Shown: in pieces, positions 28,233 to 37,282 of the stretch
Numbering within the stretch: position 1 is the first letter of the stretch
How the letters are laid out: each line of letters opens with the position of its first letter
From: Rhizobium nepotum 39/7
GTDB lineage: Bacteria; Pseudomonadota; Alphaproteobacteria; Rhizobiales; Rhizobiaceae
Direction: 5' to 3'
DNA length: 64,000 nucleotides
Assembly: GCF_000949865.1 (NCBI RefSeq)
Contig: NZ_JWJH01000007.1
Location: 182,963 to 246,962 of the forward strand
Notes under the pieces: model-generated
What the model was told of the DNA's origin: nothing
Database searches by the model: none
What the model saw: the letters and a program-made list of their open reading frames with translations, nothing else
Position numbers and translations under genes: made by a program

Positions 28233-28772
28233 TTATTCCGCTGTGGCTTCTGCAGCCTTTGCTGCTTCTTCCGCTGCCTTGGCTTCTGCGGCTTCGGCTG
28301 CTGCCTTTTCGGCGGCGAGAGCCTGTGCTGCTGCTACCTTTTCAGCTTCCAGGCGTGCCTTTTCTTCGACAATTGCCTGGCGCTCGGATTCGTTCAGCTT
28401 GCGCGCGCGTGTACCAGTGTTTTCAACGATACGGGCAGCCTTGCCGCGACGATCGCGCAGGTAATAGAGCTTCGCGCGACGAACCTTACCGCGGCGAACG
28501 ATTTCAACGCCTTCGACCAGCGGGGAGTAGATCGGGAACACGCGCTCGACGCCTTCGCCGTAGGAAATCTTGCGAACGGTGAAGCTTTCGGAAAGGCCAC
28601 CGCCGGAACGGGCGATGCAAACGCCTTCGTAGGCCTGAACGCGGGTACGGGTACCTTCGGTCACGCGAACGTTGACGCGCAGCGTGTCGCCCGGAGAAAA
28701 CTCAGGCAGGGTGCGCTTTGCTTCGATCTTGGCGGCCTGTTCGGCTTCCAGCTGCTGGATGATATTGGTCAT
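28233..28772 (-). CDS. rplS: 50S ribosomal protein L19
   Basis: L19 lies at the 30S-50S interface. The first 120 residues are the ordinary protein ([47 protein letters not shown]). After that comes a 55-residue tail rich in Ala, Glu and Lys ([15 protein letters not shown] and onward) that should form a charged helix. Total 179 residues against about 115-120 in most bacteria. Extended tails occur in other Rhizobiales as far as I recall. It is transcribed alone, separated from trmD by a gene on the other strand. Confidence 0.96.
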   Translation of the reverse strand: MTNIIQQLEAEQAAKIEAKRTLPEFSPGDTLRVNVRVTEGTRTRVQAYEGVCIARSGGGLSESFTVRKISYGEGVERVFPIYSPLVEGVEIVRRGKVRRAKLYYLRDRRGKAARIVENTGTRARKLNESERQAIVEEKARLEAEKVAAAQALAAEKAAAEAAEAKAAEEAAKAAEATAE

Positions 28773-28936
28773 GTTAACCTCTGATTTCTTCTGAAACAGC
28801 CAGAGCGCTCAACGATTGTCTTTCGGTCAATGCCTTCAGACTATGCCTTGCGGCAGGAGCGAGTTCGCCATTCTTTGCTTGCGGTTAAAGGGGAAAACCC
28901 CAATTCCAAGCGCGCACATATACGAGACTGCGCCAT

Positions 28937-28956
28937 TTGTCATCCCTTCATGACAA
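28937..28956. promoter_or_regulatory. Inverted repeat between rplS and the TSUP permease gene
   Basis: Perfect 7-bp arms TTGTCAT and ATGACAA separated by 6 bp, in the region shared by two divergent genes. A regulator site is possible; there is no further support. Confidence 0.3.
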
Positions 28957-29038
28957 TATTTTATCAATTCTGCGCAGCATGCAGGCAGTTGCGAAGGCGT
29001 GTTTTGCCAGCTATGGCATGGCAACCTTGGGAGGGGCC

Positions 29039-29785
29039 ATGTCGATTTTCATTATTCTGATGCTTTTTGCGACCGGTTTTCTGTCGGGCGTCGTTAATGC
29101 GATTGCCGGCGGCGGCACCTTCCTGACCTTCGGGGCGATGACGCTTGCCGGTCTGCCGCCCATCGTCGCCAATGCCACGTCGGCGATCGTGCAGTTTCCG
29201 GGCTACATCACTTCCGTGATTGCCTATGGGTCGGAAATCCGCGCCCACTGGCGCGAGGCGATCCTGCTGTCGGTCGTTTCGATCGTCGGCGGGCTTGCGG
29301 GGGCGCTTCTGTTGCTGTCGCTCGACAACCCCTCTTTCCGCCAGCTTGTGCCATGGCTGCTTCTCGCCGCCACTGCCGTTTTCGCCGCCAGCCCGTGGCT
29401 GCGGCCGAAGGCCAGTGCGGAGCGTTCGCCCGGCAACTTCACGAGCCTTGTCTTTCAGGGACTTGCCTCCGTCTATGGCGGCTTTTTCGGGGCGGGCATG
29501 GGCATCATGATGCTGGCCATCCTCGGAATGACTTCGGGCGGCAGCTACCATCATCTGAATGCGCTGAAGAACCTGCTGTCGGTGGTGATCGCCGTCATCG
29601 CCATTACGATCTTCGTCAGCGGCGGCGTCGTTTCCTGGTGGGCAGCCCTCATCATGTTTCCGGCGGCGGCACTTGGCGGATATGTGGGCGTGCACACGGC
29701 AAGGCGAGTGCCGCAATGGATCATCCGCTGGCTGGTGATTGCGGTCGGACTGATATTGACGGCTTATTATTTCGTCTCGACCTGA
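29039..29785 (+). CDS. TSUP family permease (TauE/SafE)
   Basis: A 248-residue inner-membrane protein with about eight hydrophobic segments and the family repeats [19 protein letters not shown] near the N-terminus and [17 protein letters not shown] in the second half. Members export sulfite, sulfoacetate or similar sulfur-containing anions; the substrate here is unknown. The ATG was chosen because GGGAGGGG lies just before it, although the frame is open about 100 bp further upstream. Its 3' end overlaps the convergent trmD by 19 bp. Confidence 0.88.
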   Translation: MSIFIILMLFATGFLSGVVNAIAGGGTFLTFGAMTLAGLPPIVANATSAIVQFPGYITSVIAYGSEIRAHWREAILLSVVSIVGGLAGALLLLSLDNPSFRQLVPWLLLAATAVFAASPWLRPKASAERSPGNFTSLVFQGLASVYGGFFGAGMGIMMLAILGMTSGGSYHHLNALKNLLSVVIAVIAITIFVSGGVVSWWAALIMFPAAALGGYVGVHTARRVPQWIIRWLVIAVGLILTAYYFVST

Positions 29786-30471
29786 GCCTTTGCCTTCTCC
29801 AGAAGGTCGGGCCGTCTTTCCTTCGTCAGCGCAAGCGCCTGTTCGTGCCGCCACTTGTCGATGACGGCGTGGTTGCCGGAGGTCAGAACGGCGGGGATGT
29901 CGCGGTCTTCCCAGAGTTGCGGACGGGTATAATGCGGATGCTCCAATAGCCCGCCCTCGAAGCTTTCATGCACGCCGGAAAGATCGTTGCCCATGACACC
30001 CGGCAGAATGCGCACGATGGCATCCAGAAGCGTCAGGGCCGCCGGCTCGCCGCCGGAGAGGATATAGTCACCGATCGATACTTCCTCCAGCCCACGCGCA
30101 TCGATCACCCGCTGGTCGACGCCTTCGAAACGGCCGCACACGATGATCGCGCCATCGCCCGCCGCCAGTTCGCGCACGCGGTCCTGCGACAGCGGTTGGC
30201 CGCGCGGGCTCATCAGCAGGCGCGGTCGCGTGTCTCCGTCAGAAACATGGTCGATGGCAGCGGCCAGAATGTCAGGTTTCAGCACCATGCCGGCGCCACC
30301 GCCTGCCGGTGTGTCATCGACGCTTCTGTGCCGGTCGGTGGCAAATTCGCGGATCTGCACGGCCTCAAGCGACCATTGCTCACGCTCCAGCGCCTTGCCG
30401 GCCAGCGAATATCCTAGATGCCCCGGAAACATTTCCGGGTAGAGCGTCAGAACGGTTGCCTTGAAGGTCAT
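29767..30471 (-). CDS. trmD: tRNA (guanine-37-N1)-methyltransferase
   Basis: A 234-residue SPOUT-fold enzyme that makes m1G37 in tRNAs reading CNN codons, preventing frameshifts. The knot motifs ISPRG-type ([10 protein letters not shown]), [12 protein letters not shown] and [15 protein letters not shown], which bind S-adenosylmethionine, are intact. It follows rimM after 5 bp on the same strand, as in most bacteria. The C-terminus overlaps the TSUP gene tail. Confidence 0.97.
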   Translation of the reverse strand: MTFKATVLTLYPEMFPGHLGYSLAGKALEREQWSLEAVQIREFATDRHRSVDDTPAGGGAGMVLKPDILAAAIDHVSDGDTRPRLLMSPRGQPLSQDRVRELAAGDGAIIVCGRFEGVDQRVIDARGLEEVSIGDYILSGGEPAALTLLDAIVRILPGVMGNDLSGVHESFEGGLLEHPHYTRPQLWEDRDIPAVLTSGNHAVIDKWRHEQALALTKERRPDLLEKAKAQVETK

Positions 30472-30476
30472 TGGTT

Positions 30477-31043
30477 TTATTTCTTGCCGAAAGGCGATGC
30501 GCCGGTTTCGTCTTTGTCGTCGGGATTGTCGATCAGGCCGGCGGCCATTGGATCGATGAGAATGCGTCTCGCCTCCAGATCGATTTCAAGCACGGCCGCC
30601 TCCGAAAAGGGAATGAGGGCGGGGCGGCGGCCTGCGCCCTTCAGTTCCAGCAGGTCACCCGCGCCAAAATCGTAGACGGCGCTGACGGCGCCATAACTTT
30701 TGCCTTCGGCATCGACGGCTTCCAGCCCTTCGAGATCGGCATAATAAAATTCGTCGTCGTCCAGTTCGTCATCCGGCAGATTGTCGCGTTCGATGAACAG
30801 TTCCAGCCCGTTCAGGCTTTCCGCCGCGTTGCGGTCGTTGATGCCCCTGAAGCGGACGACGACGACATTCTTGCTCTCGCGAACCTCCAGAATTTCGAAG
30901 ACGCGGCCATCGGCGCTGACCAGATTGCCATAGTCGCCGAGCGCCATCGGTTCGTCCGTATAGGTGCTGACACGGACTTCGCCGCGCAATCCCTGTGCGC
31001 CGCCGATCTTTGCCATGAGTATCGGGTTTTCCAGCTTTGCCAT
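30477..31043 (-). CDS. rimM: 16S rRNA processing/ribosome maturation factor RimM
   Basis: A 188-residue 30S assembly factor that binds S19 and helps mature the 3' domain of 16S rRNA. The N-terminal RimM domain starts [20 protein letters not shown], and the PRC-barrel shows [16 protein letters not shown]. The acidic C-terminal tail is family-typical. Start ATG 31043. It lies between rpsP and trmD, the common bacterial order, but a terminator separates it from rpsP. Confidence 0.95.
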   Translation of the reverse strand: MAKLENPILMAKIGGAQGLRGEVRVSTYTDEPMALGDYGNLVSADGRVFEILEVRESKNVVVVRFRGINDRNAAESLNGLELFIERDNLPDDELDDDEFYYADLEGLEAVDAEGKSYGAVSAVYDFGAGDLLELKGAGRRPALIPFSEAAVLEIDLEARRILIDPMAAGLIDNPDDKDETGASPFGKK

Positions 31044-31141
31044 CGGGCCGTCCGTCTTCTGGTGTTGGTTGCGTCTGGTTTACAGCATCGGCGTGAAAAT
31101 CGGAATCGATTTCACAGGGCACGATGCGCAGATTCAACACG

Positions 31142-31167
31142 TTAGAGCATAGTTCCTGAGGCTCTAA
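31142..31167. repeat. Inverted repeat upstream of rimM
   Basis: TTAGAGC and GCTCTAA are perfect 7-bp arms around a 12-nt centre. It lies about 100 bp before rimM, after the rpsP terminator. It could be part of the rimM promoter region; function unknown. Confidence 0.3.
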
Positions 31168-31189
31168 AGTTTATTGATGCCAAAATAAA

Positions 31190-31225
31190 CAAAAAACGGG
31201 CGGCATGGAAAACCACGCCACCCGT
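31190..31225 (-). terminator. Terminator downstream of rpsP
   Basis: On the minus strand ACGGGTGGCGTGG-TTTT-CCATGCCGCCCGT forms a 13-bp stem with two G-U pairs, followed by TTTTTT. Full readthrough from rpsP into rimM is therefore not assured. Confidence 0.85.
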
Positions 31226-31246
31226 TCTCTAAAATTCTAATGCAGA

Positions 31247-31624
31247 TTATTCTGCAGCAGAGGCTTCTGCTGCGGCAGCAGCTGCATCTTCAGCCTTCTG
31301 CTTCTTTTCTGCAACGCGTTCCAAAGCGCGCTTGCCCGGCAGTGCCTTTTCCGGGTTGCTGCGAACGGCGCGCTCGGCAACGCCGGCCTCTGCGAGGAAG
31401 CGCAGAACGCGGTCGGTCGGCTGTGCGCCCTTGGCGATCCATTCCTTGATGAGGTCAGCCTTCAGCTCGATGCGCTGCGGGTTGTCCTTGGCAAGCATCG
31501 GGTTCCAGGAACCAACCTTCTCGAGGAAACGGCCGTCGCGGGGCGAACGGGCGTCAGCAACGACGATCTGGTAATACGGGCGCTTCTTGGAACCACCGCG
31601 TGCGAGACGAATTTTAAGTGCCAT
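31247..31624 (-). CDS. rpsP: 30S ribosomal protein S16
   Basis: A 125-residue small-subunit protein. The core ([47 protein letters not shown]) is standard and about 80 residues long. The C-terminal extension, rich in Lys then Ala/Glu ([20 protein letters not shown]), is longer than in E. coli. It follows the chorismate mutase gene by 33 bp on the same strand. Confidence 0.97.
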   Translation of the reverse strand: MALKIRLARGGSKKRPYYQIVVADARSPRDGRFLEKVGSWNPMLAKDNPQRIELKADLIKEWIAKGAQPTDRVLRFLAEAGVAERAVRSNPEKALPGKRALERVAEKKQKAEDAAAAAAEASAAE

Positions 31625-31657
31625 GTGATTTACTCCTTAAGATGGCTTGTCCGCCGG

Positions 31658-31990
31658 TCAGGCGGTCTTTTCATTACCGCCGTGTTCGGCGGCTATTGCT
31701 TCATGATGCCGGATGACTTCCGTGATGACGAAGTTTAAAAACTTCTCGGCGAAATCCGGATCCAGATTGGCATCCTTCGCCAGACGGCGAAGGCGTTCGA
31801 TCTGGTATTCCTCGCGCGCCGGGTCCGCCGGCGGCAAATTGTATTTTGCCTTCAGTACGCCCACCGCCTTGGTGCAGCGGAAACGTTCGGCAAGAATGTG
31901 AACCAGTGCGGCATCGATATTGTCGATCGACTGGCGGTATTCGGAAAGCTGGGCTTTCACTTCTGTGTTGTTCACTGGCGTTGCCCTCAC
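31658..31990 (-). CDS. Chorismate mutase (AroQ type)
   Basis: A 110-residue all-helical enzyme that rearranges chorismate to prephenate on the route to Phe and Tyr. AroQ-class features are visible: YRQSIDNIDAALVHILAERF at the N-terminus, KAVGVLK in the first long helix and FLNFVITEVIRHHEAI in the last. The start GTG overlaps the ffh stop (GTGA), so it is probably translationally coupled to ffh; another GTG 15 bp later is possible. Its place inside the ffh-rpsP series is unexpected from function. Confidence 0.9.
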   Translation of the reverse strand: MRATPVNNTEVKAQLSEYRQSIDNIDAALVHILAERFRCTKAVGVLKAKYNLPPADPAREEYQIERLRRLAKDANLDPDFAEKFLNFVITEVIRHHEAIAAEHGGNEKTA

Positions 31991-33558
31991 TTCTTTTTCG
32001 GGAAGCCCGGCAGGCCCGGCGTGCCGCCAAGACCCGGCAGCTTGGCCCCGCCGAGACCAGGCAAACCACCCGGAAGACCACCAAGACCGGGCATAGCGCC
32101 CGGCTTGCCGAGACCGGCGGCTTCAGCCTGCTTCTGGAGCGCTTCGAGCTGCTTCGGGTCGATGTTCGACAGATCAGGCATGCCGCCGCCCATCATGCCA
32201 CCAAGCCCCATCTTGCCCGCAAGGCCGCCCATCATCTGCTTCATGATGCCGCCCTTGCCCTTGCCGCCCATGGCTTTCATCATGTCGGCCATGCCGCGAT
32301 GCATCTTCAAGAGCTTGTTGATTTCAGCGGCGTCGGTGCCGGAACCGGCGGCAATGCGCTTCTTGCGGCTGTGTTTCAGAATATCGGGATTGGCGCGTTC
32401 CGCCCTGGTCATCGACGAGATGATGGCGATCTGGCGGTCGAACATCTTGTCGTTCATACCGGCCGAAGCCATCTTGTCCTTCATGCCGGCCATGCCGGGC
32501 ATCAGCCCCATGATGCCGCCCATGCCACCCATCTTCTTCATCTGGGCAAGCTGGTCGGAGAGATCGTTGAGGTCGAACTTGCCCTTGGCCATCTTTTCGG
32601 CCATGGCGCGGGCTTTTTCCGCATCGATGTTTTCGGCGGCCTTCTCGACCAGCGAGACGATGTCGCCCATGCCGAGAATACGGTCGGCGATACGGCGCGG
32701 ATGGAACTCATCGAGTTCGTTCATGCGCTCGCCGATACCGATCAGCTTGATCGGCTTGCCGGTGACGGCACGCATGGAGAGGGCAGCACCGCCGCGTCCG
32801 TCGCCGTCCATACGGGTCAGCACGAGGCCGGTAATGCCGACACGCTCATCGAAGTTGCGTGCGAGGTTGACGGCGTCCTGACCGGTCAGCGAATCCGCGA
32901 CCAGCAGGATTTCATGCGGGTTGGACTTCTTCTTGATGTCGGCCATTTCCAGCATCAAGGGTTCGTCGATATGGGTGCGGCCAGCGGTGTCGAGAATGAC
33001 GACGTCATGGCCGCCGAGCTTGGCTGCCTGCACGGCGCGCGCGGCGATATCGACCGGCGACTGGCCGGCGATGACCGGCAGCGTGTCGACGCCGGTCTGC
33101 ACGCCCAGCTGGCGAAGCTGTTCCTGTGCTGCCGGACGGCGCGTGTCGAGAGATGCCATCAGCACCTTCTTCTTCTCGCGGTCGGTCAGGCGCTTGGCGA
33201 TCTTGCCGGTGGTCGTGGTCTTGCCCGAACCCTGCAGACCCACCATCATGATGACGACGGGGGCGGCCGCATGCAGGTCGATCGAGACGCCTTCGGTGCC
33301 CAGCATCTCGACAAGTTCGTCATGCACGATCTTGACGACCATCTGGCCGGGCTTGATGGATTTCAGAACGGCTGCGCCGACAGCCTTTTCACGCACCTTG
33401 TCGGTGAAGGAGCGCACGACTTCCAGCGCAACGTCCGCTTCCAGAAGCGCACGGCGAACCTCGCGCAGGGCGGCAGCAACATCGGCTTCCGTCAGCGCGC
33501 CACGGCCGGTCAGTCCATTCAGAATGGAACCAAGGCGGTCCTGGAGGTTTTCAAACAT
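31987..33558 (-). CDS. ffh: Signal recognition particle protein Ffh
   Basis: A 523-residue SRP GTPase that binds 4.5S RNA and signal sequences for co-translational membrane targeting. It has an N domain (residues 1-90) and a G domain with GLQGSGKTTTTGK, DTAGR and TRMDGDGRGG. The Met-rich M domain follows, and its C-terminal 100 residues are unusually rich in Met, Gly and Pro repeats (GGLAGKMGLGGMM, LPGLGGLPGGLPG). ATG 33558 is preceded by GAAGGAAG. First gene of the ffh - chorismate mutase - rpsP series. Its receptor gene, ftsY, lies about 4 kb downstream on the plus strand. Confidence 0.97.
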   Translation of the reverse strand: MFENLQDRLGSILNGLTGRGALTEADVAAALREVRRALLEADVALEVVRSFTDKVREKAVGAAVLKSIKPGQMVVKIVHDELVEMLGTEGVSIDLHAAAPVVIMMVGLQGSGKTTTTGKIAKRLTDREKKKVLMASLDTRRPAAQEQLRQLGVQTGVDTLPVIAGQSPVDIAARAVQAAKLGGHDVVILDTAGRTHIDEPLMLEMADIKKKSNPHEILLVADSLTGQDAVNLARNFDERVGITGLVLTRMDGDGRGGAALSMRAVTGKPIKLIGIGERMNELDEFHPRRIADRILGMGDIVSLVEKAAENIDAEKARAMAEKMAKGKFDLNDLSDQLAQMKKMGGMGGIMGLMPGMAGMKDKMASAGMNDKMFDRQIAIISSMTRAERANPDILKHSRKKRIAAGSGTDAAEINKLLKMHRGMADMMKAMGGKGKGGIMKQMMGGLAGKMGLGGMMGGGMPDLSNIDPKQLEALQKQAEAAGLGKPGAMPGLGGLPGGLPGLGGAKLPGLGGTPGLPGFPKKK

Positions 33559-33885
33559 CGTTTCTTCCTTCTTCGTTCCGGGGTCTCCGAAACGTCGGTG
33601 CTTTCGCTGCCAAAAACAAGACGCAAAGCCAAAAAGCACCCGAGGGCGCATCGCGCTGTCGGGTGTTGACCTCCGGGATCTCTTTATACCTTTGCGGGTC
33701 CCGGTCGGCGGCTTGGAGTCGTGAAACTGCCAGCTGATTGGCGGCGATAAACAGGAATGCGCGGGAAAAGTCAAGACCGTGCCGGTTTTCAAGTGGCGAC
33801 GCATGCTTCTTCATCTTTGCGTGATCGGGCGCAAGCCGCGACGGCGATGCTTGAACGGCGTCGTTCCGCTCCCTATACCTTTTCC
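33559..33885. other. Divergent intergenic region ffh / MBL-fold gene
   Basis: This 327-bp gap holds a minus-strand TATAAA (33683-33688) that could be the ffh -10 element. A strong terminator-like hairpin lies between it and ffh (listed separately). I see no convincing promoter for the plus-strand gene and no ORF with a ribosome site. Confidence 0.5.
33631..33665 (-). terminator. Terminator-like hairpin in the ffh leader
   Basis: On the minus strand CACCCGA pairs with TCGGGTG around an inner GCGC-GAT-GCGC stem, and the hairpin is followed by CTTTTT. It lies about 75 bp before the ffh start codon and downstream of a TATAAA box. It may be an attenuator of the ffh operon or end a very short transcript. 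Confidence 0.6.
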
Positions 33886-34956
33886 ATGAAACGTCGAAAC
33901 TTCTTTCGTTTTTCCGCACTTGGTCTGCTTGCTCTTGCGGGCGGCGGCCTGTTTGCGCGCCGTTCGAACGCCGGCGCCTATTACAGCGGTCCGGTCTCCG
34001 ATCATTTCGACGGGACGCGTTTCTTCAATCCCGACGGTTTGCCGCCCGGCAATTTCATGGATCTCATGAAATGGCGATTTAATGGCGAGCGCACCAGGTG
34101 GCCGGAAAGCTATCCGAGCCCCTTTCCCTTCGCAAAACCCGAAAGCCGGGTCGATGGCAAGGACATCCGCGTCACCTTCGTCGGCCACGCCTCCTTTCTC
34201 ATTCAGACAGCGGGGCTGAATATTCTCATCGATCCCGTATGGTCGGAGCGCACCAGCCCGTTCAGTTTCGCCGGTCCCAAACGCGTCAATCCGCCCGGTA
34301 TCCGTTTTGAGGACTTGCCGCCCATCGATCTGGTGCTGGTGACGCATAATCACTACGACCATCTGGATATGGAGACGCTGAAGCGTCTGCATGTGGCGCA
34401 TAAGCCGCTTTTCATCACGCCGATCGGCAATGACGCCATCATCCGCACCGGCGTCGAGGCGGCGCGTATCAAGGTGGGCGACTGGGGCGATGTCGTGGAG
34501 ATGGGTCCTGTCAAAATTCATTTCGAACCCTGCCACCACTGGTCCGCGCGTGGCCTGAACGACCGGCGCATGGCGCTATGGGCCGCCTTCGTCATCGAAA
34601 CGCCGGGTGGCAAGATCTACCACATCGGCGATACCGGCTTCCACGATGGCCTCAATTATCACGCCGCCCGTAAGAAACATGGTGATTTCCGCCTGGCCAA
34701 CCTGCCCTTCGGTGCTTACGAGCCGCGCTGGTTCATGAAGGGCCAGCACCAGAACCCGGCGGAAGCCGTGGAAGGCATGAAGATTTGCGGTGCCGCGCAT
34801 GTCTGCGGCCATCATTGGGGCACGGTGCAACTGACTGATGAGGCGGTGGATGCGCCGCTTGCGGCGCTCAAGGCGGCACTTGCCGGGCAGGGGGTAGACG
34901 AGAGCCGTTTCCGGCCCATGCGTCCGGGCGAGGTTTTCGACACGCCTTCCGTCTGA
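33886..34956 (+). CDS. Metallo-beta-lactamase-fold hydrolase (NAPE-PLD/RomA-like)
   Basis: A 356-residue exported protein. The N-terminus KRRNFFRFSALGLLALAGGG looks like a twin-arginine signal peptide. The metal-binding motif HNHYDHLD (THxHxDH type) is followed by the histidine of EPCHHWSARG, the aspartate of HIGDTGFHDG and HHWGTVQLT near the end, as in N-acyl-phosphatidylethanolamine phospholipase D-like proteins. It may act on lipids in the periplasm; the substrate is inference. The ATG at the Arg-rich segment was chosen; a start 39 bp earlier is possible but would bury the signal. Confidence 0.87.
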   Translation: MKRRNFFRFSALGLLALAGGGLFARRSNAGAYYSGPVSDHFDGTRFFNPDGLPPGNFMDLMKWRFNGERTRWPESYPSPFPFAKPESRVDGKDIRVTFVGHASFLIQTAGLNILIDPVWSERTSPFSFAGPKRVNPPGIRFEDLPPIDLVLVTHNHYDHLDMETLKRLHVAHKPLFITPIGNDAIIRTGVEAARIKVGDWGDVVEMGPVKIHFEPCHHWSARGLNDRRMALWAAFVIETPGGKIYHIGDTGFHDGLNYHAARKKHGDFRLANLPFGAYEPRWFMKGQHQNPAEAVEGMKICGAAHVCGHHWGTVQLTDEAVDAPLAALKAALAGQGVDESRFRPMRPGEVFDTPSV

Positions 34957-35077
34957 GTGCTGCCCGGCTTGCGCCGCAACAGTCTGGTAATTTGCCGTCC
35001 TTTCCGCCATATAGAGCGAAAGCGCGGGTAGAAGCCCGTTTTCAATCCGATTTCAGGTAGTTTTCAGGTTCAAGGCG

Positions 35078-35980
35078 ATGGCGGACACGGTCGAATTTGC
35101 GAAGATGAACGGGCTTGGCAACAAGATCCTCGTTGTCGACATGCGCGGCCGCAAGGATATGGTGACGCCGGCGGCGGCAATCGCGCTCAACGCCGATCCC
35201 GCCACGCAGTTCGACCAGATCATGGCGATCCACGATCCGCGTGTCGGCGGCACCGACGCCTTTATCGATATTCTCAATTGCGACGGCACAAAGGCGCAGG
35301 CTTGCGGCAACGGCACGCGTTGCGTGGTGCAGGCGTTGTCGTCCGAAACGGGCAAGACCTCTTTCACTTTCCAGACGGTCGCGGGCATCCTCAATGCCGT
35401 AGAGCATGAAGATGGCATGATCTCCGTGGATATGGGCCTGCCGCGTTTCCGTTGGAGCGATATTCCGCTTTCGGAGGAGTTCCACGATACGAGCCGCATC
35501 GAATTGCAGATCGGGCCGATCGACGCGCCGATCCTGCACTCGCCCGCCGTCATGTCCATGGGCAACCCGCATGCGATTTTCTGGGTGGATCGCGACCCGA
35601 TGGATTTCGATTTGGGACGCTTCGGACCGCTTCTCGAAAACCACCCGATGTTTCCGGAAAAGGCCAATATCACGCTGGCGCAGGTGATTTCCGACAGCGC
35701 GCTTCGCACCCGCACCTGGGAACGCGGCGCCGGGCTGACGCTCGCCTGCGGTTCCGCCGCCTGTGCCTCCGCCGTTTCTGCCGCGCGCACCGGCCGCACC
35801 GGCAGGAAGGTCACCATCGATGTTGCCTCCAGCCCCGTGCGCGTGCCGCTGACCATCGAATGGCGCGAAGACGATCACGTCGTCATGACCGGGCCGGCCG
35901 AATGGGAATGGTCCGGCATGGTCGATCCCGTCACCGGCGTCTGGTCGCGGGATGCCGTGGCCGAGCAGGGGGCCATATGA
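35078..35980 (+). CDS. dapF: Diaminopimelate epimerase
   Basis: A 300-residue enzyme that converts LL- to meso-diaminopimelate for lysine and peptidoglycan. The two catalytic cysteines are seen in ACGNGTRCV and ACGSAACAS. The opening [13 protein letters not shown] is the family signature. Its stop overlaps the mtaB start (ATGA), and it begins an operon with mtaB, ftsY, the septation protein gene and a DUF2585 gene. Confidence 0.97.
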   Translation: MADTVEFAKMNGLGNKILVVDMRGRKDMVTPAAAIALNADPATQFDQIMAIHDPRVGGTDAFIDILNCDGTKAQACGNGTRCVVQALSSETGKTSFTFQTVAGILNAVEHEDGMISVDMGLPRFRWSDIPLSEEFHDTSRIELQIGPIDAPILHSPAVMSMGNPHAIFWVDRDPMDFDLGRFGPLLENHPMFPEKANITLAQVISDSALRTRTWERGAGLTLACGSAACASAVSAARTGRTGRKVTIDVASSPVRVPLTIEWREDDHVVMTGPAEWEWSGMVDPVTGVWSRDAVAEQGAI

Positions 35981-37251
35981 GCGGCGTCGAGGTCATAACC
36001 TTCGGTTGCCGTCTCAATACCTATGAATCGGAAGTGATGCGGGCGGAGGCCGAAAAGGCCGGGCTCAACAATGCCGTGCTGGTCAATACCTGCGCCGTGA
36101 CGGGTGAGGCGGTGCGCCAGGCGCGCCAGGCTATTCGCCGCGCTCGACGCGACAATCCGCATGCCCGCATCATCGTCACCGGCTGCGCCGCGCAGACGGA
36201 AAAAGAGACCTTTGCCGAGATGCCCGAGGTGGATGCGGTGCTGGGCAATGAGGAAAAGCTGAAAAGCGCCTCCTATCGCGCTCTGCCGGATTTCGGCGTT
36301 TCGGCGGAAGAAAAGCTGCGCGTCAACGACATCATGAGTATCAAGGCGACCGCGCCGCAGATGGTCAAGCACATTGATGGGCACGTGCGCGCCTTCATTC
36401 AGGTGCAGAACGGCTGCGATCATCGTTGCACCTTTTGCATCATCCCCTATGGCCGTGGCAATTCCCGCTCCGTGCCGATGGGTGCTGTGGTGGAGCAGGC
36501 GCGCAAGCTGACGGAAAGCGGCTATTGCGAGATCGTGCTGACCGGGGTGGACGCTACCAGCTACGGCGCCGACCTGCCGGGCGAACCTTCGCTTGGGTAT
36601 CTTGCCAAGACATTGCTGAAGCAGGTGCCGGAAATATCGAGGTTGCGGCTTTCCTCTATCGACAGCATCGAGGCCGACCATCATCTGATGGATCTGATTG
36701 GCGGCGAGCCGCGTTTCATGCCGCATCTGCACCTGTCGCTTCAGCACGGCGACGACATGATCCTGAAACGCATGAAGCGCCGTCATTCGCGCGCCGACGC
36801 CATTCGCTTCTGTCACGAGGTGCGGTCGCTCCGGCCGGATATCTCTTTCGGTGCGGATATGATCGCCGGTTTTCCGACCGAGACGGAAGAGATGTTCGAA
36901 AACGCTGCGACGCTGGCGGAAGAATGCGGCATTTCCAGCCTGCATGTATTTCCCTATAGCCCGCGTTCCGGCACACCCGCCGCGCGCATGCCGCAGCTCG
37001 ACCGGGCGCTGGTGAAGGAGCGGGCGGCAAGGCTTCGCGGGCGCGGTGAGGCGCTCAGGCTCGCACATTTGCAAAACATGGTCGGTTCGGTGCAGACGAT
37101 CCTGGTGGAAAACACCGGTTTTGCGCATACCGACAATTTCACGCTGGTGGCGACGCCGCATCTTCTCCCGCGCACTCTTGCGCAGGTTGCGATTACCGGC
37201 CACAACGGCAAACATCTGAACATGAAGCTTCTGGCGGCGGACGCGGCCTGA
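35977..37251 (+). CDS. mtaB: tRNA (N6-L-threonylcarbamoyladenosine-37) methylthiotransferase MtaB
   Basis: A 424-residue radical-SAM enzyme that adds a methylthio group to t6A37 of tRNA. The N-terminal UPF0004 domain carries cluster cysteines at residues 11, 39 and 70. The radical SAM motif is CDHRCTFC (147, 151, 154). The C-terminal TRAM-type region is short. The family N-terminus [14 protein letters not shown] and the ATGA overlap with dapF fix the start, although the frame is open further upstream inside dapF. Confidence 0.95.
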   Translation: MSGVEVITFGCRLNTYESEVMRAEAEKAGLNNAVLVNTCAVTGEAVRQARQAIRRARRDNPHARIIVTGCAAQTEKETFAEMPEVDAVLGNEEKLKSASYRALPDFGVSAEEKLRVNDIMSIKATAPQMVKHIDGHVRAFIQVQNGCDHRCTFCIIPYGRGNSRSVPMGAVVEQARKLTESGYCEIVLTGVDATSYGADLPGEPSLGYLAKTLLKQVPEISRLRLSSIDSIEADHHLMDLIGGEPRFMPHLHLSLQHGDDMILKRMKRRHSRADAIRFCHEVRSLRPDISFGADMIAGFPTETEEMFENAATLAEECGISSLHVFPYSPRSGTPAARMPQLDRALVKERAARLRGRGEALRLAHLQNMVGSVQTILVENTGFAHTDNFTLVATPHLLPRTLAQVAITGHNGKHLNMKLLAADAA

Positions 37252-37282
37252 AGCGGCACGATATAAAGACACGGAAACGACC

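Noticed and set aside
31846..33669. 607-codon open frame antisense to ffh
   Set aside because: It mirrors the ffh coding region; it is rich in His and Ala with no domain and no ribosome site.
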